From NCBI GenBank assembly GCA_964484285.1, contig CAZAEO010000118.1, forward strand, positions 1-5,887: DNA of 5,887 bases. The letters run 5' to 3'. The translations under genes and the position numbers were made by a program. The stretch is from CAZUQP01 sp964484285 (GTDB lineage Bacteria; Pseudomonadota; Gammaproteobacteria; DSM-16500). Under the pieces are notes generated by a model, which saw only the letters and a list, made by a program, of their open reading frames with translations, was not told the origin of the DNA and did no database searches. Below, piece after piece: positions 1-4,963 of the stretch (position 1 is the stretch's first letter; each line of letters starts with the position of its first letter).

Positions 1-623
1 AAATTTGGCCGCATTTGAGCACCACCAAATACAGTTATGTTTCCTTTATTAACAGCGTGATTGGTTAAAATATTAACTGATAAATCAAGCCGTGTTCTTG
101 GGCTATAACCGCAAATCGTTGCTGGTCGAATTGTCACGCAAACAAAATTTTCATCCATATGTTTAAATAATAATGGTTCACATAGTCCTTTATATTTATT
201 ATAAAGTGTTAAAGGTACCAGCGGAGTTTCTTCAGTGACCTCTGGCGCATCGGAAACACCATATACAGAACTTGAAGAACAATAGATAAAACGTTTTACG
301 CCAGCAGACTTAGAAGCTAAAACTAATGGCTCAAAAGCATCATAATTAATCGATTTGGAAAGTGATTCATCCAACGCAAAACTAGGATCATTTGAAATAC
401 ATGCTAAATGCAGAACAATATCCATGCCTTTTACAGTTGATTTGAAAAGTTGAATATCTCTAACATCGCCTTTTACAACTTCCAAATTTGCATTATCTAG
501 AGGTAGAGTATCCTTACCAAAATACAAAGTATCGTATACGACTACCCTATTCTCTTCCAGTAATTTTGGTACTAAAACATTTCCTACATAGCCAGCTCCA
601 CCAGTAATTAAAATATTTTTCAA
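1..623 (-). CDS. NAD-dependent sugar-nucleotide epimerase/dehydratase (extended SDR), 3' end outside window
   Basis: Cytoplasmic enzyme that probably epimerises or dehydrates a nucleotide sugar for LPS or capsule. The first 207 residues are visible; the family usually has about 300-340, so the C-terminal substrate-binding part is missing at the window edge. An N-terminal Rossmann motif TGGAGYVG lies at residues 7-14 and Asp31 ends the second strand, the usual NAD ribose contact. A GDVRD stretch is at 52-56, HLACISNDP at 72-80, the catalytic-region serines SSSSVYG at 116-122, and the active-site Tyr141-x3-Lys145. The segment RPATICGYSPRTRLDL (166-181) is typical of epimerases in polysaccharide clusters. 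The start is a TTG at 623-621: AGGAG (636-632) lies 8 bases upstream and the Rossmann motif follows immediately. An in-frame GTG upstream overlaps the AGGAG and is unlikely. The exact substrate cannot be read from the sequence. Confidence 0.92.
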   Translation of the reverse strand, partial: MKNILITGGAGYVGNVLVPKLLEENRVVVYDTLYFGKDTLPLDNANLEVVKGDVRDIQLFKSTVKGMDIVLHLACISNDPSFALDESLSKSINYDAFEPLVLASKSAGVKRFIYCSSSSVYGVSDAPEVTEETPLVPLTLYNKYKGLCEPLLFKHMDENFVCVTIRPATICGYSPRTRLDLSVNILTNHAVNKGNITVFGGAQMRPN

Positions 624-631
624 TTGAGTCA

Positions 632-636
632 CTCCT
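632..636 (-). promoter_or_regulatory. Ribosome binding site deciding a TTG start
   Basis: AGGAG on the minus strand lies 8 bases before the TTG at 623-621. No ATG lies nearby in the correct frame, and the glycine-rich Rossmann motif begins six residues after this TTG, so this site fixes the epimerase start. Confidence 0.75.
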
Positions 637-690
637 AATTAATTTTTTAATTGATGAATAATTCAATGTTTGGATTTCCATCGCATTGTG

Positions 691-708
691 CCCGGGCTAA
701 CGCCCGGG
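691..708. repeat. GC-rich hairpin, REP-like or plus-strand terminator
   Basis: CCCGGGC (691-697), loop TAAC, GCCCGGG (702-708): a perfect 7-bp all-GC stem in a very AT-rich spacer. On the plus strand it is followed by ATTAATTTTTGA, so it might work as a weak rho-independent terminator, although the T run begins several bases late. On the minus strand no T run follows. It may instead be a short dispersed palindrome of the REP kind. No plus-strand gene upstream needs a terminator. Confidence 0.4.
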
Positions 709-946
709 ATTAATTTTTGATGTGAGTAAGATTCATACGATATCTTTCTCATTTTATAGACCGAGGATACGATCTTGGTAAATAACTTTAATGATGAAAA
801 ACGAGGACAATTTAAAAAATTTTTGCTTGATGGCCGCAGCACATGAGTTATGCTACAAAAGCAGGCGCGCGCTACCGCAATACGATTTAATCTTTTTGTG
901 CACATTACATCCATATTAAATTAAATCCATCATTTGAAGTGGCTCG

Positions 947-974
947 AGTATAGCTCATATTCTCCAATTGTCAA
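947..974 (-). promoter_or_regulatory. Sigma70-type promoter with no clear gene
   Basis: On the minus strand a perfect -35 TTGACA (974-969) is separated by 16 bases from TATACT (952-947), five of six to the -10 consensus. It is the best promoter match I found in the window. Transcription would start near 940 and run toward the epimerase at 623, leaving about 315 bases of untranslated leader, or toward the weak 83-codon frame at 914. Whether it is active is not known. Confidence 0.55.
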
Positions 975-991
975 CAGACTACCCGCGCACG

Positions 992-1085
992 AAAATCGTC
1001 ACAAATTGCATATATCCATTACACCTCAAGATGCGAATTCTAACATCTCATCTTGAGGTGTAATGGGTATATGAAAAGCGATTTT
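992..1085. repeat. 94-bp imperfect palindrome (long hairpin)
   Basis: The core arms 1018-1033 and 1049-1064 are perfect 16-bp inverted copies around a 15-base loop (1034-1048). Pairing extends outward through 1009-1017 with 1065-1073, with one G-T wobble (1015 with 1067). It resumes at the outer edge with AAAATCG (992-998) against CGATTTT (1079-1085). The total paired length exceeds 30 bp. It carries no T run suited to a terminator and lies between non-coding stretches. The form suggests a miniature inverted-repeat element or a dispersed palindromic repeat; the family is not recognised with certainty. Confidence 0.75.
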
Positions 1086-1119
1086 TTGATTACTTTATGA
1101 GTACCCAAAAAGAATCAGA

Positions 1120-1335
1120 TTATTTTTTGTAAATTCGGTTGGGGCGTAATGCTACAAGTAGACAGGCGATTGGCATTGTTAAAATAATTTTCAGCGATAA
1201 ATAGGAGAATGCTTTTTTATCCTTTTTTTCTTCTAGAAAATGCTTATAGATCGTAGCAACTTTATTTACTATCGCTATCATATTATATATACTCATTAAA
1301 TAACTCATGTTACGCAGTTTTTCGTAGAAAAACAT
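1120..1335 (-). CDS. Hypothetical 71-residue protein, possibly the tail of a longer gene
   Basis: This frame reads smoothly with codons like those of the neighbouring genes. The product is basic, with a charged stretch EEKKDKK at about 35-41, a probable membrane segment at about 49-62 (IILTMPIACLLVAL) and a basic C-terminus ending YKK. There is no strong ribosome binding site: only GAG lies 5 bases before the ATG. The start is 13 bases from the cloverleaf repeat, and the in-frame stop just upstream (1353-1351) lies inside that repeat. It may therefore be a real small membrane protein, the C-terminal remnant of a gene cut by the repeat, or chance. I do not recognise a family. Confidence 0.3.
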   Translation of the reverse strand: MFFYEKLRNMSYLMSIYNMIAIVNKVATIYKHFLEEKKDKKAFSYLSLKIILTMPIACLLVALRPNRIYKK

Positions 1336-1478
1336 GGAAACTCGGTTTTGTCATCGCGAGTCTTGCGTTTTTTGCAAGACGTGGCGATCCAGAAAAATGC
1401 TGACTGGATTGCCACACCCTGCAAAAAAACGCAGGGTTCGCAATGACACTACTTAAGCTTATTCTGCGTAAGGTGAGT
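1303..1478. repeat. Inverted 15-mers bracketing the cloverleaf repeat
   Basis: ACTCATGTTACGCAG (1303-1317) and CTGCGTAAGGTGAGT (1464-1478) are inverted copies matching at 13 of 15 bases. They enclose the 100-bp cloverleaf repeat with 31 and 15 bases between. Together they could be the terminal repeats of a 176-bp non-autonomous element, with the cloverleaf inside. A match of this quality could also arise by chance once or so in a window of this size, so support is moderate. Confidence 0.35.
1349..1448. repeat. 100-bp dispersed palindromic repeat with cloverleaf fold
   Basis: The outer arms TGTCATCGCGA (1349-1359) and TCGCAATGACA (1438-1448) pair at 10 of 11 positions. Inside are three consecutive hairpins: GTCTTGC/GCAAGAC (1360-1366 with 1374-1380), GTGGCGATCCAG/CTGGATTGCCAC (1381-1392 with 1404-1415, 11 of 12) and ACCCTGC/GCAGGGT (1416-1422 with 1431-1437). 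The four stems abut without unpaired bases, a four-way junction. The motifs GTCATTGCGA, GCAATCCAG, CTGGATTGC and CGCAATGAC resemble palindromic repeats I know from Rickettsia, Legionella and other host-associated bacteria. It is intergenic, upstream of hisH. Confidence 0.85.
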
Positions 1479-1563
1479 AAATAAGTTTATCACGATGATT
1501 GTAACTTGCCTCACAAGCATAGACTAATTTTTAAATTAGCCAAGAGTAAAGAGACTCTAACAC
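1449..1563 (+). promoter_or_regulatory. hisH leader with two small inverted repeats
   Basis: CTAATTT (1524-1530) and AAATTAG (1533-1539) are perfect inverted copies, and AGAGT/ACTCT (1543-1547 with 1554-1558) form a second small stem that contains the purine-rich AAAGAG (1548-1553), the only Shine-Dalgarno candidate, 10 bases before the ATG. Translation may thus start weakly or depend on local folding. No clear -35/-10 pair was found here. Confidence 0.3.
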
Positions 1564-2175
1564 ATGAGAGTTGCGATAGTGAATTATGAAATGGGCAATC
1601 TTAACTCTATCATGGGTGCTTTGAAATATTTAGGTTATCATGACATTATTGTTTCTGATCAATATGAAGAATTAAAAAACTCATCTAAGCTTATCCTACC
1701 CGGTGTTGGTTCTTTTGCAACAGCCATGAAAATAATAAAAGAAAAGCAATTAGATCTTTATTTAAATGATCTTGTGTTAAAAAATAATAAGCCTATTCTT
1801 GGTATTTGCTTAGGGATGCAATTACTAGGGCTATCCAGTACAGAAAATGGAAAAAATCAGGGTCTAGGCTTTATTCAGGGAATCATTACGAGATTTAGCA
1901 ATGATCAAATCAAAGTGCCGCACGTAGGCTTTAATCAGGTCCATGTCAATCCAAAGTTAAAAATATATGGCGACATGAGCGGCAAATTAGATTATTATTT
2001 TACCCATAGTTATAAAATGGAAAGTCAAAATTTTATTAATCAGTGCATGTGTGATTATGGTGGACCGTTTATTGCGAGTTATGAGCTTGATCATATCGCA
2101 GGTGTACAGTTTCATCCAGAATTGAGTCAAATGAACGGCCTGAGATTGTTAAACAATTTTATCAAGAATTTCTGA
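1564..2175 (+). CDS. hisH: HisH-type glutamine amidotransferase subunit (HisH2, sugar amidation)
   Basis: Class I glutaminase that releases ammonia from glutamine and passes it to its HisF partner. Its 203 residues match the normal HisH length. The catalytic triad is complete: Cys82 in GICLGMQLL, His184 and Glu186 in GVQFHPE. The oxyanion-strand motif PGVG is at 46-49, Asn12 is present, and VPHVGFNQV (118-126) and YFTHSY (145-150) are standard HisH motifs. The residue after the catalytic HPE is Leu187, where canonical HisH has Lys (Lys181 in Thermotoga), a position that takes part in coupling to HisF. The stop overlaps the hisF start by one base (TGATG), so the two are translationally coupled. 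With a HisF lacking Asp11, the pair probably supplies ammonia to a WbpG/PseA-like enzyme making acetamidino sugars for LPS, rather than histidine. That role is inferred; no such partner is in the window. Confidence 0.93.
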   Translation: MRVAIVNYEMGNLNSIMGALKYLGYHDIIVSDQYEELKNSSKLILPGVGSFATAMKIIKEKQLDLYLNDLVLKNNKPILGICLGMQLLGLSSTENGKNQGLGFIQGIITRFSNDQIKVPHVGFNQVHVNPKLKIYGDMSGKLDYYFTHSYKMESQNFINQCMCDYGGPFIASYELDHIAGVQFHPELSQMNGLRLLNNFIKNF

Positions 2176-2927
2176 TGTTACGCAAAAGAATTATTTTTAC
2201 ATTGATTTATAACCAAGATTTTTTCATGCAGAGTCGAAATTTTCGACTGCAAAAAGTGGGTGATGTCAGTTGGCTTGAAAAGCACTATCAATTGCAAAAA
2301 AATTCTTTTTTCATAGATGAATTAATCATATTAGATGTTTCCCGAAGTATTAAGTCGATTGATTCTTTTTCTAAAACGATTAGTAGATTGGCTAATAAAG
2401 TTTTTATTCCGGTCGCAGCAGGCGGTGGCATCAAAACTTTGGAAGATGCAGAGAAATTATTTTATCATGGTGCTGATAAAATTGTCTTAAATACCATTCT
2501 ATTTAAAGATCCCGAAACCGTAGTTGACCTTGTCAATAAATATGGATCACAAAGTATTGTTGCCTCAATAGATTATGATAAAGAACAAAATGTTTATATT
2601 GAAAATGGGCAAACCAAAATAAATATGTCGTTACAGAAATATATTTGTCACATTGAACAACTTAATGTGGGCGAAATATATTTAAATTCGATGGAAAGAG
2701 ACGGAACTGGTTTTGGCTATGATTTTAATGTAACTGAAAAATTAAAGGACATCACTACGCCATTAATTATCGCTGGCGGAGCTGGAAATGAGCTTCATTT
2801 GATTGATGGATTAAGAAAAAATGAAATTAGTGCTGTTGCAACTGCAAATTTATTTAATTTTATGGGTAATGGATTGGAAAATGCCCGAAAAAAAATTATT
2901 AATGCTGGTATTAATGTTGCACGCTGA
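2175..2927 (+). CDS. hisF: HisF-like synthase subunit (HisF2), Asp11-less
   Basis: TIM-barrel partner of HisH, 250 residues, the usual HisF length. The N-terminal strand RIIFTLI replaces canonical RIIPCLD: position 11, the general acid/base Asp of imidazole glycerol phosphate synthase, is Ile. Other landmarks remain: Asp54 in IILD, GGG at 83-85, Asp133 in SID (Asp130 of Thermotoga), ERDGTGFGYD at 174-183 with Asp176, and GGAG at 201-204. The ammonia-gate residues appear intact (Arg5, Glu49, Lys102, Glu167), as does interface Asp101 (Thermotoga Asp98). Loss of Asp11 with an intact tunnel is the pattern of HisF2 proteins that deliver ammonia to WbpG-type enzymes in O-antigen synthesis (for example Pseudomonas aeruginosa hisF2). 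Start ATG shares its A with the hisH stop. Codon use is the same as hisH. Nothing recognisable follows in the operon. Confidence 0.9.
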   Translation: MLRKRIIFTLIYNQDFFMQSRNFRLQKVGDVSWLEKHYQLQKNSFFIDELIILDVSRSIKSIDSFSKTISRLANKVFIPVAAGGGIKTLEDAEKLFYHGADKIVLNTILFKDPETVVDLVNKYGSQSIVASIDYDKEQNVYIENGQTKINMSLQKYICHIEQLNVGEIYLNSMERDGTGFGYDFNVTEKLKDITTPLIIAGGAGNELHLIDGLRKNEISAVATANLFNFMGNGLENARKKIINAGINVAR

Positions 2928-2940
2928 ATTAAAAATAATC

Positions 2941-2953
2941 AAGACCAGGTCTT
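2941..2953 (+). terminator. Weak stem-loop after hisF
   Basis: AAGAC, loop CAG, GTCTT followed by TT and then AAG. The stem is only 5 bp and the T run is four bases, so it is a poor terminator. It is listed because it lies 13 bases after the hisF stop and no better candidate is present. Confidence 0.2.
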
Positions 2954-2985
2954 TTAAGCCTATCGATTCTTTGTGTCACCGTAAA

Positions 2986-3039
2986 TAACCTCAATTATGG
3001 ATAAGCCAACTTTAATTTTTTGAAAGTATTGAAAATAAG
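2986..3039. repeat. 54-bp direct repeat, copy A (IS-end-like)
   Basis: Aligned without gaps to 5779-5832, 42 of 54 bases agree, beginning with the shared TAACCT and including GGATAAGC. Similarity stops on both sides. On the minus strand both copies are open in the same frame and end in an identical AYP-stop, with Lys-Leu-Lys-Leu before it here. In this copy that frame is open back to 3174 (59 codons), but there is no ATG before codon 39. It looks like the end of an insertion sequence or a dispersed repeat. Confidence 0.7.
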
Positions 3040-3603
3040 AAAGATGATAGATTTTTCCATTTTTAAACCCCCAAGGCTTTGAACAGGGTAATCGTTATTC
3101 GCATGGTTCTGCAAGAGTTCTTTGTTGTTACAACGTGAACTTACAACTATTGAGGGGGATACTGCTAAGACATGCTAAGAAAAATCAAAATCGTGAGGAA
3201 GCAGCGTAATTTTTTTCTGTTTATTCAAAAGAAAAAAATGAGTGTAACTAAGCATAAAATCGTCAACCTAAACATTTTAATGATCTTTATAAGTATAGAT
3301 AAAAAGCATATGTTCCGAGATTTAACGCACATACTGTCAGCACATCATAGGCTTTTTAAATTTATTTCAGTTTGAAGCAATTTAAGTTTTGATGTAAATC
3401 CAAAAGCATACTGAATAAGTAAAGTCAATATGAACCTAAACTGGGGCCTGTCAAAATCTTGCATCCCTTCTAAAGAAACAGAATCTCTTTTTAACGTTGC
3501 ATCCTGTGATTTTTTATGTAGTTAAAGTAAAGATGGTCTTCAGAAGATACCTTGAAACCCAAAAATATACGCTCAAACTTGTTGTTGATGCCGCTATTTT
3601 TCT
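3040..3603. other. Gene-poor stretch between hisF and the methyltransferase unit
   Basis: About 560 bases without a supported gene. Plus-strand frames at 3172-3375 and 3497-3691 are low-complexity, rich in Lys, Ile and Phe, lack ribosome binding sites and match no family I know; the second overlaps the minus-strand small gene. The minus-strand frame running out of copy A (3174-2995) has a more protein-like composition but no start codon near its beginning. This may be debris of old insertions. Confidence 0.5.
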
Positions 3604-3850
3604 TTATATAGTTCTAGCTTTCAGCCATAGCGAGATCGCCCATAATAAACCACAACAAAATATCAATATATCAGAAGCCCTCATTTTATAAGCAATAATA
3701 GTTAAAAAATTTAATAATTTTGTTTTTCCCCCAGGCTGGCCTGCTGTCTATCGCCATTGAATAAATTGCGATCTCCTTATTTAACGACCAAAAAGGCAAA
3801 TGTGTTTGTGACTGCAGCTTTGAAACCAGATCAGAAATTTTATCTTTCAT
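3604..3850 (-). pseudogene. Small membrane-anchored protein, apparently frameshifted
   Basis: The ATG (3850-3848) overlaps the methyltransferase stop as ATGA, so the gene is translationally coupled to it. The frame reads 54 residues and stops at 3688-3686. Near residue 41, at GGGGGAAAAAC (3732-3722), a +1 shift opens a second frame that runs on to 3606-3604, giving an 81-residue product. The second frame is blocked by TAG only about eight codons upstream of this tract, as expected if the tract gained one base. The composite would have a polar N-terminus containing PFWSLNKEIAIYSMAIDSRP (19-38), then a hydrophobic segment ILIFCCGLLWAISLWL (61-76) and a short basic tail. I do not recognise the family. 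It could be a mutation, a sequencing error, a reversible slippage tract or two unrelated frames. A genuine 54-residue protein is also possible. Confidence 0.5.
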
Positions 3851-4827
3851 GGGTTGATATCATTCTTATCTTGTTGTAGCAGAATTTGAATTTTGTAACC
3901 TAATAAATTTTTGTGAATGGTTTCTGCGCTTACGATATTTAATAGGTGCTCTCCATATTCCGAGGTGCCAAAATAAGGATCTGTGTCGCTAAGAAAATTA
4001 TTCATCACGCCAATTTCAGAAATCGCTGTTTCTAGATATAATGTTTTGAGATTACATTCTTCCGCTAGCAACCGGATTGTCTTCGAATTGTATAAATTGA
4101 CATGCTCTAAGCCGTCAAACATATTACATTTTTCTTTTAGCATTTTTGCTGCCAAAGATCCAGAACTTGGAATTTGCATAAAAATAACACCGTCACTAGT
4201 AAGATTATCGACTAATAACCGCAGTATTTTTTTTCCATCCGGAATATGTTCGAAAACATCCCATAGGGTAATGACATCAAATTTTTCAGAAAAGGTTATT
4301 TTTTCTAACGGTTGATCATATAACCTATGCCATTTGGCTTTACAAATTTCTCCTTCCGCTTTTCCTAATTCGATGCCTGATGTTTTCCAGCCATTCTGTT
4401 TTGCGATATCTAGAAAAAACCCAGTAGAGCACCCGATATCCAGTATATTTCCTTGTGCTTTATGTGCATTGATAGCATTTAATCCAATTGTATATATTTC
4501 TCTATAGAAAGTGCTTTCGTTATTTACGATTTCTCCTTGTCCAGTATCAAGATTTTTATAATACTCTTTTAAGGCAACCTCAGAAAAAACCGGATTAATA
4601 AATACCATCGTGCATTCATTACACTTCACATAAGTTCCACCAGATTTGTTAAATAAAGTGAAATAGTCAAAACTGTTACAAACCGGACAATTTCTTGTTT
4701 CAACAAGATGCTGATAGAACTTACCTGTCGCGGGGTTTATAAAATTTTCATGATACTCTTGCACTTTTTGATAACTAAATTTTCTTTTTGAATGAGTTTC
4801 TTTAGCATTCTTTGTTTCTGTTAGCAT
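3847..4827 (-). CDS. Zinc-ribbon class I SAM-dependent methyltransferase
   Basis: Cytoplasmic methyltransferase of the Methyltransf_23-like group, 326 residues, probably acting on a sugar or glycan intermediate given its neighbours. The N-terminal domain has a zinc ribbon made by Cys47-x2-Cys50 and Cys69-x2-Cys72. SAM-binding motif I is NILDIGCSTGFFLD (127-140). The acidic loop ending strand 2 is GIELGKAE (151-158), motif IV is FDVITLWDVFEHIPD (183-197), and EHVNLYN (241-247) is the late conserved motif of this group. Its stop overlaps the start of the next small gene (ATGA). The ATG at 4827 fits the domain layout, but the nearest strong Shine-Dalgarno, AGGAGG, lies 17 bases away. A possible promoter is at 4886-4860. 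The IS256 remnant lies directly upstream. The substrate cannot be assigned from the sequence. Confidence 0.95.
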   Translation of the reverse strand: MLTETKNAKETHSKRKFSYQKVQEYHENFINPATGKFYQHLVETRNCPVCNSFDYFTLFNKSGGTYVKCNECTMVFINPVFSEVALKEYYKNLDTGQGEIVNNESTFYREIYTIGLNAINAHKAQGNILDIGCSTGFFLDIAKQNGWKTSGIELGKAEGEICKAKWHRLYDQPLEKITFSEKFDVITLWDVFEHIPDGKKILRLLVDNLTSDGVIFMQIPSSGSLAAKMLKEKCNMFDGLEHVNLYNSKTIRLLAEECNLKTLYLETAISEIGVMNNFLSDTDPYFGTSEYGEHLLNIVSAETIHKNLLGYKIQILLQQDKNDINP

Positions 4828-4844
4828 AGGTCTATTTTTAATAA

Positions 4845-4850
4845 CCTCCT
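4845..4850 (-). promoter_or_regulatory. Perfect AGGAGG placed unusually far from the methyltransferase ATG
   Basis: AGGAGG on the minus strand is separated from the ATG at 4827 by 17 bases, against the usual 5-10. No ATG, GTG or TTG lies at normal spacing in the methyltransferase frame. Either the intervening AT-rich stretch is folded or tolerated, or the start is inefficient. Confidence 0.45.
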
Positions 4851-4859
4851 GTTAACTCT

Positions 4860-4886
4860 ATTAAACTTCCTGCGAGCTATAGTCAA
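4860..4886 (-). promoter_or_regulatory. Possible promoter of the methyltransferase unit
   Basis: TTGACT (4886-4881, five of six) and TTTAAT (4865-4860, five of six) are separated by 15 bases, slightly short for sigma70. Transcription would start near 4853, just before the AGGAGG, giving a leader of about 26 bases. It lies between the IS256 remnant and the methyltransferase. Confidence 0.4.
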
Positions 4887-4899
4887 ATCTTGTGTATGA

Positions 4900-4950
4900 G
4901 AAATTTTTCATTCGATGGCAACTCTCTCATTCACTGAAAATTTTTCATTG
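4900..4950. repeat. Short direct repeat at the decayed end of the IS256 remnant
   Basis: GAAATTTTTCATTCG (4900-4914) and GAAAATTTTTCATTG (4936-4950) are near-identical direct copies 36 bases apart, close to where homology to the transposase ends. They may reflect a deletion or slippage event that removed the rest of the element; AT-rich chance similarity is also possible. Confidence 0.3.
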
Positions 4951-4963
4951 TTTCGTTTTCCAT

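Larger units (their letters stand above)
637..991. other. Gene-poor spacer between the epimerase and the palindrome
   Basis: About 350 bases with no convincing gene. It holds a GC-rich hairpin at 691-708 and a strong-looking minus-strand promoter at 947-974. An 83-codon minus-strand frame (914-663) begins about 26 bases after the predicted transcription start. It has no clear ribosome binding site, no recognisable domain and an irregular basic/serine-rich composition, so it is not called as a gene. A transcript from the promoter could be an untranslated RNA or a long leader of the epimerase. Confidence 0.5.

Noticed and set aside
775..846. Plus-strand 23-codon frame starting at TTG with GAGG at 763-766
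   Set aside because: Very short, rare start codon and no promoter; its spacing is good but such combinations are expected by chance.
663..914. 83-codon minus-strand frame just downstream of the orphan promoter
   Set aside because: No clear ribosome binding site, irregular composition, no recognisable domain, and it runs through the GC hairpin; kept only as a note in the spacer description.
841..1310. Shared inverted 11-mer ATAACTCATGT (841-851 minus, 1300-1310 plus) as a third copy of the element end
   Set aside because: An 11-base match is expected several times by chance in a window of this size, and the similarity does not extend cleanly.
3172..3375. Plus-strand 67-codon frame
   Set aside because: Low-complexity Lys/Ile/Phe-rich translation in AT-rich DNA, no ribosome binding site, no family resemblance.
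3497..3691. Plus-strand 64-codon frame
   Set aside because: No ribosome binding site, and it overlaps antisense the more credible small gene coupled to the methyltransferase.
3983..4315. Plus-strand 110-codon frame
   Set aside because: Lies wholly antisense inside the methyltransferase, whose motifs prove the minus-strand frame.
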